Assembly (NCBI GenBank): GCA_964490085.1
Contig: CAZBAO010000089.1
Location: 1-5,626 of the forward strand
Length of the DNA: 5,626 nt
Direction of reading: 5' to 3'
DNA from: RGIG3009 sp964490085
Lineage (GTDB): Bacteria > Bacillota > Clostridia > Oscillospirales > Acutalibacteraceae
The notes beneath the pieces are model-generated. The model saw only the letters and a program-made list of their open reading frames with translations. It ran no database searches and was not told the origin of the DNA. Shown here in pieces: positions 1 through 5,309 of the stretch. The first letter of the stretch is position 1. The number at the start of each line of letters is the position of its first letter. Position numbers and translations under genes: made by a program.

Positions 1-462
1 GGTGATTATCACTTTTTAGACCGCTATCAAGAGGGACTGACCCCGGAAGAGCTGAATGAAATTTTTCTCAAAAGCCTAACGCCGGACGTGTTTCTGTGCT
101 CTTCAAATGCTGTTACCCGAAGCGGGGAACTGTATAACGTCGATGGGCGTGCCAACCGCGTTGCACCGATCGCCTACGGCCCGACATCTGTGGTCATGGT
201 GGTCGGTTGTAACAAGATCGTGGACGATATTCCGGCGGCTGTGCGTCGCGTCAAGACCGTCGCAGCACCGCTCAACGCCAAGCGCTTGCAGTGTCATACC
301 TATTGCGCTGTAAACGGTGTCTGTAAAGCAGTGGACAGTGACCGATATACCGACGGCTGCAAGTCGCCCGATCGGATCTGTGCACAGTATCTTATCAGCG
401 GTCAGCAGCGTGTTTCCGATCGCATCCGCGTGATTTTGGTAGGAGAATCCCTCGGTTTTTAA
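1..462 (+). CDS. LUD-domain (DUF162) lactate-utilization-type protein, 5' truncated
   Basis: The frame is open from base 1 to the TAA at 460-462, giving 153 visible residues; the start codon lies upstream of the window. The conserved LUD signatures are clear: a TSSNA-like stretch (CSSNAVTRSGELYNVDG), then NRVAPIAYGP, then VGCNKIVDDIPAAV, then APLNAKRL, and a terminal ILVGESLGF. A cysteine-rich segment between the last two contains five Cys (QCHTYC, GVC, DGC, RIC), as in the stand-alone LUD proteins of anaerobic Firmicutes. The family includes LutB/LutC of lactate oxidation, but the short stand-alone members have no firmly established reaction, so 'lactate utilization' is a family name rather than a shown function. 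Relative to the roughly 210-residue stand-alone members, about 60 N-terminal residues are missing. An internal GTG at 88 is in frame but falls inside the conserved domain and is not the start. The next gene, murA, has its own promoter, so no functional link is implied. Confidence 0.88.
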   Translation, partial: GDYHFLDRYQEGLTPEELNEIFLKSLTPDVFLCSSNAVTRSGELYNVDGRANRVAPIAYGPTSVVMVVGCNKIVDDIPAAVRRVKTVAAPLNAKRLQCHTYCAVNGVCKAVDSDRYTDGCKSPDRICAQYLISGQQRVSDRIRVILVGESLGF

Positions 463-552
463 AAAATTTGTCAGTGTGGAAAAACCTTTCATGTCTAAGT
501 TAACAAAATAACAGCCATACTATATATGGTATTTTGGAATAAAAATCATAAC

Positions 553-567
553 ATTTTCTTAGAAAAT
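553..567. repeat. 15-bp palindrome upstream of the murA promoter
   Basis: ATTTTCT-T-AGAAAAT is a perfect inverted repeat with 7-bp arms around one base, ending 2 bp before the proposed -35 box. Its position suits an operator, but AT-rich palindromes also arise by chance in such sequence. No regulator can be named. Confidence 0.35.
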
Positions 568-569
568 AT

Positions 570-597
570 TTGATTTTTACGAAAAGTATGGTATACT
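570..597 (+). promoter_or_regulatory. Sigma-A type promoter for murA (extended -10)
   Basis: The -35 is TTGATT (570-575, 4 of 6 to consensus), the spacer is 16 bp, and the -10 is TATACT (592-597) preceded by TGG at 589-591, which makes an extended -10. The -10 also lies inside a small inverted repeat, AGTAT-GGT-ATACT (585-597). Transcription would start near 603-605. The region between the LUD stop and murA (463-697) holds no other gene I can support. Confidence 0.65.
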
Positions 598-600
598 GAA

Positions 601-624
601 ACACGTGGGTATACACCCACGTGT
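601..624 (+). promoter_or_regulatory. Perfect 10-bp hairpin at the murA transcription start
   Basis: ACACGTGGGT (601-610) and ACCCACGTGT (615-624) are perfect inverted repeats around ATAC. The element begins 4 bp after the -10 box, so it overlaps the likely +1. It could be a repressor operator, or, if the transcript begins near its left edge, a 5'-end RNA hairpin that protects the messenger. A run of four T (624-627) follows, but this is too weak and too close to the promoter for a convincing terminator of the LUD gene. Confidence 0.6.
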
Positions 625-682
625 TTTGATTGTATCATCCAACCTTGGATTTTGCGGCATATTCCCCCAATTATTCGTATTC

Positions 683-689
683 GAGGGAG
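683..689 (+). promoter_or_regulatory. murA ribosome binding site (sets the TTG start)
   Basis: GAGGGAG sits 8 nt before TTG at 698-700 and fixes this as the murA start rather than the upstream in-frame GTG at 605, which lies in the hairpin and has no such site. ATTCCC at 661-666 can pair with GGGAGT at 685-690 (one G-U pair), so the site could be partly masked in the RNA. Confidence 0.7.
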
Positions 690-697
690 TGGGTTTC

Positions 698-1984
698 TTG
701 GATAAATACGTTATCCGCGGCGAGCGTCGGTTGACCGGTACTGTTGATATCAGCGGTGCCAAAAACGCGGTCGTTGCGATTTTGCCGGCAACCGTTCTCG
801 CAAACGGTGTTTGCCGCATTGAAAATATTCCGAATATTGCCGATGTTGCTACAGCATTGGAGATATTGTCCTCACTGGGTGCCACGGTTCGTCGGATCGA
901 CCGACACACGGTTGAGATCGATTCGCGCACGATCGTTACACAGACCGTTCCGCACGATCTGGCAAAGAAAATGCGTGCGTCGTATTATTTCATCGGCGCG
1001 TTGCTCGGCCGTTTCGGCAAAGCAAATGTTCCGATGCCGGGCGGTTGCTATTTCGGCGTCCGCCCGATCGACCAGCATCTCAAAGGCTTTTCGTGCTTGG
1101 GCGCTAAGGTCATGCCTATGAAAAACGGTATGATCGACGCACATGCCGATCAGTTACAGGGTAATTCGGTGTATCTGGACATGGTCTCTGTCGGTGCTAC
1201 CGTTAATATCATGCTTGCGGCTGTATGTGCTAAGGGGGCCACGGTCATCGAAAACGCCGCGAAAGAGCCGCATATCGTTGACTTAGCCAATTTTTTGAAC
1301 TCCATGGGCGCGGACATCCGCGGTGCCGGTACGGACGTTATTAAAATATACGGTGTTGAGCGTTTGTACGGAACGACCTATTCTATCATCCCCGATCAGA
1401 TCGAGGCAGGCACCTATATGGCCGCGGCTGTCGCAACGGGCGGCGATGTGATCGTTCGCAACGTCATTCCCAAGCATCTGGAATCTATCACCGCCAAACT
1501 GCAGGAGATGGGCGCGGAGATCGAGGAATTTGACGAAGAGATCCGCGTTTCCGCATCCGCACCACTCAACCATTGCAATGTCAAAACGATGCCGCACCCC
1601 GGTTTCCCGACCGATATGCAACCGCAGATCGCGGTGCTTTTATCGGTTGCGGAGGGGACAAGCATCATCAACGAGGGTGTTTGGGAAAACCGTTTCCGTT
1701 ATGTGGACGAGCTTCGCCGCATGGGAGCCGATATTCAGGTGGACGGCAAGCTTGCCGTCGTACAGGGTGTTTCACAGTTAACGGCGGCTCCCGTCAAGGC
1801 AATGGACTTGCGTGCCGGCGCGGCGATGGTGATTGCGGCTTTGGCAGCAAAGGGCGTTACTGAAATTGAAGAGATCCAGTATATCGAACGCGGTTATGAG
1901 GATATCGTTGAAAAGCTTCAAGGGCTGGGTGCTGACATCGAACGCATAACCGAAGACGATCCTGCCTTACAGCAAGCGTTATAA
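698..1984 (+). CDS. murA: UDP-N-acetylglucosamine 1-carboxyvinyltransferase (MurA)
   Basis: MurA transfers enolpyruvate from phosphoenolpyruvate to UDP-GlcNAc, the first committed step of peptidoglycan synthesis, in the cytoplasm. From the TTG start the protein has 428 residues, normal for the family, and begins MDKYVIRGERRLTGTVDISGAKNA, the classic MurA N-terminus. Visible key residues are the Lys22-Asn23 pair in SGAKN, Arg93 in MRAS, Cys117 in the PGGC loop followed by GVRPID (Arg122), and Asp306 in FPTDMQ, matching the E. coli Lys22, Arg91, Cys115, Arg120 and Asp305 set. The Cys117 loop is the known fosfomycin target, and Cys rather than Asp there predicts sensitivity of the enzyme. The C-terminal half carries VWENRFRYVDELRRMGA and DLRAGAAMVIAALAAKG. 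An in-frame GTG at 605 would add 31 residues not typical of MurA and is rejected. Firmicutes often carry two murA copies; which one this is cannot be told here. The gene has its own promoter and is followed by a hairpin with a T-tract. Confidence 0.96.
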   Translation: MDKYVIRGERRLTGTVDISGAKNAVVAILPATVLANGVCRIENIPNIADVATALEILSSLGATVRRIDRHTVEIDSRTIVTQTVPHDLAKKMRASYYFIGALLGRFGKANVPMPGGCYFGVRPIDQHLKGFSCLGAKVMPMKNGMIDAHADQLQGNSVYLDMVSVGATVNIMLAAVCAKGATVIENAAKEPHIVDLANFLNSMGADIRGAGTDVIKIYGVERLYGTTYSIIPDQIEAGTYMAAAVATGGDVIVRNVIPKHLESITAKLQEMGAEIEEFDEEIRVSASAPLNHCNVKTMPHPGFPTDMQPQIAVLLSVAEGTSIINEGVWENRFRYVDELRRMGADIQVDGKLAVVQGVSQLTAAPVKAMDLRAGAAMVIAALAAKGVTEIEEIQYIERGYEDIVEKLQGLGADIERITEDDPALQQAL

Positions 1985-1997
1985 TTATAAATGAATG

Positions 1998-2029
1998 AGC
2001 GCACCGCTCGTCGGCGGTGCGCTTTTTTT
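1998..2029 (+). terminator. Rho-independent terminator or attenuator after murA
   Basis: AGCGCACCGC (1998-2007) and GCGGTGCGCT (2014-2023) form a perfect 10-bp GC-rich stem with a 6-nt loop, followed by seven T (2023-2029). This is a strong intrinsic terminator starting 13 nt after the murA stop. The next start codon is at 2045, so it leaves little room for a separate promoter and may act by partial termination. A perfect TATAAT occurs at 1980-1985 over the murA stop, but no matching -35 is seen. Confidence 0.82.
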
Positions 2030-2044
2030 GTAAGGAGTGATGAC

Positions 2045-2827
2045 ATGGCACGGTTTTGCCCTTTGTTCAGCGGTAGCAGCGGCAACTCTTTGTACGTTGG
2101 TACCTCAACCGCCGGTATCCTGATCGATGCCGGTGTCAGCGCCCGCCGCATTGAACAGGCACTTAGTTCCCGCGAGATCGACCCCGCAACCATTCGTGCC
2201 ATATTTGTTACGCACGAACACACCGATCATATTGCGGGCTTACGTGTGCTTCAAAAGCATTATCACATGCCCATCTATGCGTCTGTCGGTACCTGTGAGG
2301 GGATAACAGAGGCCGCTGAGTACCACAGCGAGTGCATAGCGATGACCGACACCGTCGAACTGGATGAATTCATTGTCACCGCCTTCCCGACGTCGCATGA
2401 CAGCCGCGAAAGCACCGGCTTTCGCATCACTCTGCGTGACGGACGAAGTGTCGGCGTTGCGACCGATTTGGGCGTGATGACACCGCCGGTTCGCGATGCA
2501 CTTCGCGGCTGTGATCTCATACATATTGAATCCAATCACGACGTTCGCATGTTGGAAAACGGCCCATATCCGTACGTCCTCAAGCGGCGTATTTTATCCG
2601 CCACCGGTCATTTATCTAACGAAGCCTGTGCCGTGGAGCTGCCGGATCTCATCCGACACGGCACAACACGGGTGTTTTTGGGACATTTAAGCCACGAAAA
2701 CAATATGCCGACATTGGCGGATGCCACAGCGGATGCCGCCTTGCAGACCTGCGGCATGACCCGCAATATTGATTATATTCTGCAGGTGGCACCGCCTGAA
2801 AACGACAAACCGTATATTCTTTTTTAA
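2045..2827 (+). CDS. walJ: Metallo-beta-lactamase-fold hydrolase of the WalJ/YycJ family
   Basis: This 260-residue protein is full length for the WalJ/YycJ family (about 260-265). It opens with RFCPLFSGSSGNSLYVG, the family's characteristic first strand and glycine/serine turn. The metal-binding motif is THEHTDH, with His57, His59, Asp61 and His62. Further likely ligands or active-site residues are His118 (TSHDS), Asp141 (ATDLG), His189 (TGHLSNE) and His214 (GHLSHENN). These belong to the metallo-beta-lactamase fold used by many nucleases and phosphodiesterases. In Bacillus and Streptococcus the homologue lies with the WalRK cell-wall regulatory genes and has been described as exonuclease-like; here walRK are absent and the neighbours are murA and rlmH. 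The ATG at 2045 is chosen because AAGGAG (2032-2037) sits 7 nt before it. An in-frame ATG at 1991 lies before the terminator hairpin and would make it translated, so it is rejected. Cytoplasmic; no signal peptide seen. Confidence 0.9.
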   Translation: MARFCPLFSGSSGNSLYVGTSTAGILIDAGVSARRIEQALSSREIDPATIRAIFVTHEHTDHIAGLRVLQKHYHMPIYASVGTCEGITEAAEYHSECIAMTDTVELDEFIVTAFPTSHDSRESTGFRITLRDGRSVGVATDLGVMTPPVRDALRGCDLIHIESNHDVRMLENGPYPYVLKRRILSATGHLSNEACAVELPDLIRHGTTRVFLGHLSHENNMPTLADATADAALQTCGMTRNIDYILQVAPPENDKPYILF

Positions 2828-2838
2828 GGAGATTCTCC

Positions 2839-3321
2839 ATGCTAACTGTTACCATCGCGTGTGTAGGCAAACTCAAGGAAACGTACTGGCGGGATGCCTG
2901 CGCGGAATATGCCAAGCGGCTGTCGGCGTTCTGTCGCTTACAGATCGTGGAGGTTGCCGAGGAACGCCTGCCGGATAATCCATCAGCCGCGCAGATCACT
3001 GCGGCTTTGGAAGAGGAGGGACATCGGCTGTTGTCCCGCATTCCCGCCGGTGTGCCGATGATCGCGTTATGTATTGAGGGGAAAGGCTATACCTCCGAAG
3101 CGTTATCGGAACAGCTGTCACAGTGGACGGTGGACGGTATCAGTCACGTTGCGTTTGTGATCGGCGGTTCGTGGGGATTGTCCCCGCTTGTTAAAGAGAC
3201 CTCACGCGTGCGGCTATCCATGTCCGGCATGACGTTCCCGCATCAGATGGCGCGTGTGATGCTGCTTGAGCAGATCTACCGCGCTCTGCAGATCGCCGCC
3301 GGTGGTAAGTATCACAAATAA
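2839..3321 (+). CDS. rlmH: 23S rRNA (pseudouridine1915-N3)-methyltransferase RlmH
   Basis: RlmH methylates N3 of pseudouridine 1915 in helix 69 of 23S rRNA on assembled 70S ribosomes, using S-adenosylmethionine. The 160-residue protein is the normal family length. It starts MLTVTIACVGKLKETYWRDA, shows the SAM-site glycine motif IGGSWGL (Gly109-Gly110, Gly113), and ends with the family's C-terminal block SMSGMTFPHQMARVMLLEQIYRA (split around Met131-Arg148) and the terminal YHK. This is the SPOUT-class trefoil-knot fold. The gene starts 11 nt after the hydrolase stop. Its ribosome binding site AAGGAG (2826-2831) overlaps that stop codon, with 7 nt to the ATG, so the two are almost certainly co-transcribed. 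Pairing of a WalJ-type gene with rlmH recurs in Firmicutes. A terminator follows about 70 nt downstream, making this the last gene of the block. Confidence 0.96.
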   Translation: MLTVTIACVGKLKETYWRDACAEYAKRLSAFCRLQIVEVAEERLPDNPSAAQITAALEEEGHRLLSRIPAGVPMIALCIEGKGYTSEALSEQLSQWTVDGISHVAFVIGGSWGLSPLVKETSRVRLSMSGMTFPHQMARVMLLEQIYRALQIAAGGKYHK

Positions 3322-3390
3322 GAATAGTTGGATCGGTGTATAGATGCTAAATATGAATTACGGTTTCTTTCGATTGGAAGACCTGACCCC

Positions 3391-3420
3391 AAAACGCCCC
3401 TTTACGAGGGGCGTTTTCAT
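3391..3420 (+). terminator. Terminator after rlmH (hairpin usable in both directions)
   Basis: AAAACGCCCC (3391-3400) pairs perfectly with GGGGCGTTTT (3408-3417); an inner T-A pair can extend the stem to 11 bp with a 5-nt loop. The T run on the right and the A run on the left make it a possible two-way terminator. It marks the end of the housekeeping block and coincides with the drop in GC content. Bases 3322-3390 show no gene. Confidence 0.82.
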
Positions 3421-3460
3421 TTTAGATAAAATATATTTAAAATGCGATAAATAAAAGTGT

Positions 3461-3489
3461 TTGTAAATATATACGGTTTTTGCTAAAAT
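3461..3489 (+). promoter_or_regulatory. Promoter of the AT-rich cassette (extended -10)
   Basis: The -35 is TTGTAA (3461-3466, 4 of 6), the spacer is exactly 17 bp, and the -10 is TAAAAT (3484-3489) preceded by TGC (3481-3483). Transcription would begin near 3496, leaving a leader of about 16 nt before the GTG at 3512. The region is AT-rich, so chance matches are possible, but spacing and extended -10 agree. Confidence 0.55.
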
Positions 3490-3498
3490 TTAGATGTT

Positions 3499-3504
3499 AG
3501 GTGG
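3499..3504 (+). promoter_or_regulatory. Ribosome binding site favouring the GTG start of the AraC gene
   Basis: AGGTGG, one base from AGGAGG, lies 7 nt before GTG at 3512-3514. The in-frame ATG at 3494 precedes this site, falls at or before the predicted transcription start, and has only AT-rich sequence upstream, so GTG is the better start. Confidence 0.6.
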
Positions 3505-3511
3505 TGTAATC

Positions 3512-4435
3512 GTGAAATATATTACAGTTGGCAGGAAGTATAATGAGGGAAAAGTTGCTTTTGTTGAGTGTGTTAAGAACGGTTCACTTGATAATATCAA
3601 TATTAAGGACAAGTGTTTTCTACTTGTTATCCTCACAAAAGGAAAGTTAGAATTTAAAGTTGGCGGTGAGAAAGTTACTGCTGTCGCTCCGTCTTTTTTG
3701 TGCTTTGACGAGTCAGAAAATCCTATGCTTGTATCAAAAGCAAAAGCTCGGTACACCTGCGTGTATTTCCATCCTAAATTCTTAAACATCAATATGACCT
3801 TTGAATCATTGCGTTCTAAAAATTACGGTGATATCGCCACCACGCATGATATGTTTATGTTAAAACCATTTATTGATAAGGCGTATGTTATTCCTATTGC
3901 CGAGACGCAGGTGGAAAAAATCGAACAATCTGCTGAGTATATGTTAGAGGAACTAACAGAGCAAAGAGATTGGTATTGGTCTTGTCGAGGACGTTCATAC
4001 TTTATGGAGATTATTATTGCCTTGGAGCGTATGTACGGCCTTATAGGTTATGGTTTAACCCATCAAAAATCAGATAACGCACCAATTATTAAAAATCCGA
4101 AACTACGAGATGCGGTGTTGTATATAGAAAGCCATTATGGTAGTAGCATAACCTTGTCCGATATATCTGCTAACGCCGGAATAAACCACACAACCCTTAC
4201 CGCACTTATGAAAGAAGAGCTTGGCTCAACGGCAATTGAATATTTAATGCAGTACCGAATTTCTATTGCAAAAAAGCAACTCGCTTTTACTGATGTACCG
4301 ATTAAAGATATCGCTAATATGGTTGGATTTAAAACGGTGCAGCATTTTAACCGTATTTTTAAGGGAATAACAGGTACAACCCCTGCAGAGTTCCGTAAAA
4401 CCGCCGTGCAAAAGCGAAAGGAAGAAATTAAATGA
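3512..4435 (+). CDS. AraC-family transcriptional regulator
   Basis: With the GTG start the protein has 307 residues, typical for two-domain AraC regulators. The N-terminal part, roughly residues 1-110, looks like a cupin-type sensing domain (KCFLLVILTKGKLEFKVGG, then a VAPSFLCFDE segment), followed by a helical linker to about residue 190. The C-terminal domain, about 196-298, has both helix-turn-helix units: the first at ITLSDISANAGINHTTLTAL (from Ile213), the second at IKDIANMVGFKTVQHFNRIF (from Ile264), ending in the diagnostic GTTPAEFRK. It should bind DNA and regulate nearby genes or itself; the ligand is unknown. The TGA stop overlaps the ATG of the next gene by 4 nt (ATGA, 4432-4435), implying translational coupling and a shared role. 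Base composition is much more AT-rich than the upstream murA-rlmH block. Starting at the ATG at 3494 would add six residues. Confidence 0.9.
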   Translation: MKYITVGRKYNEGKVAFVECVKNGSLDNINIKDKCFLLVILTKGKLEFKVGGEKVTAVAPSFLCFDESENPMLVSKAKARYTCVYFHPKFLNINMTFESLRSKNYGDIATTHDMFMLKPFIDKAYVIPIAETQVEKIEQSAEYMLEELTEQRDWYWSCRGRSYFMEIIIALERMYGLIGYGLTHQKSDNAPIIKNPKLRDAVLYIESHYGSSITLSDISANAGINHTTLTALMKEELGSTAIEYLMQYRISIAKKQLAFTDVPIKDIANMVGFKTVQHFNRIFKGITGTTPAEFRKTAVQKRKEEIK

Positions 4436-5046
4436 AAAAATACCGTTGTCCACATTGTGGTGAATACTCCTTTAATTTCTTTCACAAAACTATTCGTAAA
4501 GATGGTAGGGTTAGTAGGCTTTTTAGAGACAATTTATATTTTGTTTGTGGCAAATGTGGCAAACCTGTTGAGCACAAAACAAGCAAATCCACAAAAAAGA
4601 TTTGTTCTTTCCTGATACCGTGCCTGTTGATTTTGCTTGTTTTATTTATGATTTTAGCAATGTTTGAACTATTCAATGTTATGCTTTTTGTTTTTGCGAT
4701 TATTATTTTGTTGTCCTTTTCAATATCATTTGTTGGCTATAAATATGATGTGATTGTTAGAGAACAAGATAGCTATGACCCAAGCAAAGATTTGTATGTT
4801 TTTGCAAACATGCAATTGATGCAATCGATAAATAATTCTGTGTTTAAACTGGAACCTGAAAATAGTGAATTACACAAAGCCTTAGTTCAAAAGGAATATA
4901 TTGTTGAACTGAAAGATTATGATCCACATAAAGAAAAATGCGCTATAAGGATTATTAAGCCAATGAACATTAAAATCTCCGAAGGAATGCGTTTCAACAT
5001 AATTGATAATGATAAAATTATTGGCACAGGTAAAATATCTATTTAA
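4432..5046 (+). CDS. Zinc-ribbon, two-transmembrane protein with EF-Tu domain III-like tail
   Basis: I do not recognise this 204-residue protein as a named family. Visible parts in order: an N-terminal zinc ribbon with CPHCG (Cys6, Cys9) and CGKCG (Cys39, Cys42) separated by a basic stretch; two hydrophobic segments at about 58-80 and 82-103 joined by a short turn, so a membrane hairpin with both ends probably cytoplasmic; then a soluble tail of about 100 residues. The last 30 residues, KPMNIKISEGMRFNI followed by IDNDKIIGTGKI, resemble the end of EF-Tu domain III (HPIAMDDGLRFAI, then GRTVGAGVV), a beta-barrel fold. That similarity is by eye. The ATG shares bases with the stop of the AraC gene, with AAGGAAG (4418-4424) 7 nt before it, so the two are co-translated. 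Possible roles include a membrane partner of the regulator or an accessory factor; none is shown. Strongly AT-rich coding. Confidence 0.75.
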   Translation: MKKYRCPHCGEYSFNFFHKTIRKDGRVSRLFRDNLYFVCGKCGKPVEHKTSKSTKKICSFLIPCLLILLVLFMILAMFELFNVMLFVFAIIILLSFSISFVGYKYDVIVREQDSYDPSKDLYVFANMQLMQSINNSVFKLEPENSELHKALVQKEYIVELKDYDPHKEKCAIRIIKPMNIKISEGMRFNIIDNDKIIGTGKISI

Positions 5047-5059
5047 GGCGAGGATATAT

Positions 5060-5281
5060 ATGAAAAAACTACTATCCGATTGAAATGAAAATCCTCCATT
5101 TGATCTTGTTGGAAACACTGTGCTTTTCTTTAATGATTATGATGTGTTGTGTGCTACAGATTGTGATAAGAACAAGTCTGTTGAAATTTCAGCAGAAATA
5201 CAAAGCAAATGTACAAACGGTGTTGATGCTTTTATAATTGAAGATGACTCCGGCAAAATATTTAAGTATATTGTCAAGTGA
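5060..5281 (+). pseudogene. Small 73-codon reading frame interrupted by TGA at codon 8
   Basis: An ATG at 5060, preceded by GAGG (5050-5053) at 6 nt, opens MKKLLSD and meets TGA at 5081-5083. The same frame then stays open for 65 codons (NENPPFDLVGNTVLFFNDYD onward to a final FKYIVK) and ends with tandem stops TGA-TAG at 5279-5284. The good ribosome binding site, the compact spacing (13 nt after the previous gene, 28 nt before the next) and the coherent acidic sequence argue that this is, or recently was, a real small gene with TGG (Trp) changed to TGA. A GTG at 5120 could start a shortened 53-residue product but has only a weak site upstream. No SECIS-like hairpin is apparent after the TGA, so selenocysteine is unlikely. 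A sequencing error would also explain it. No family recognised. Confidence 0.55.
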
Positions 5282-5309
5282 TAGATTCGTTAGAAGAGGT
5301 TAAAATCAA

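Noticed and set aside
454..486. Terminator for the LUD gene (GGTTTTT ... AAAAACC)
   Set aside because: The arms are AT-rich, the loop is long (about 19 nt), and no T-tract follows; not convincing.
103..492. 129-codon reading frame on the - strand opposite the LUD gene
   Set aside because: It is antisense to a clearly conserved LUD domain; its translation looks like a mirror of that gene with no recognisable domain.
605..697. 31-residue N-terminal extension of MurA from the GTG at 605
   Set aside because: The GTG lies inside the hairpin at the predicted transcription start, has no ribosome binding site, and the added residues are unlike any MurA N-terminus; TTG at 698 has a good site and gives the classic start.
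1991..2044. Upstream ATG for the WalJ-type gene at 1991
   Set aside because: It would translate through the terminator hairpin and T-tract; the ATG at 2045 has AAGGAG at ideal spacing and gives the family N-terminus.
5081..5101. Selenocysteine insertion (SECIS) after the in-frame TGA
   Set aside because: Only a 5-bp stem AAATG/CATTT (5083-5087 with 5097-5101) with a loop lacking the usual apical G-U features is seen; too weak.
5085..5240. Alternative small frame starting at ATG 5085
   Set aside because: It overlaps the interrupted small gene in another frame, lacks a ribosome binding site, and gives an uneven hydrophobic peptide of about 51 residues; probably a shadow.
4433..5281. Genetic code with TGA read as tryptophan
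   Set aside because: Tryptophan is written TGG throughout murA, rlmH, the AraC gene and the Nudix gene, and the AraC gene ends properly at TGA overlapping the next start.
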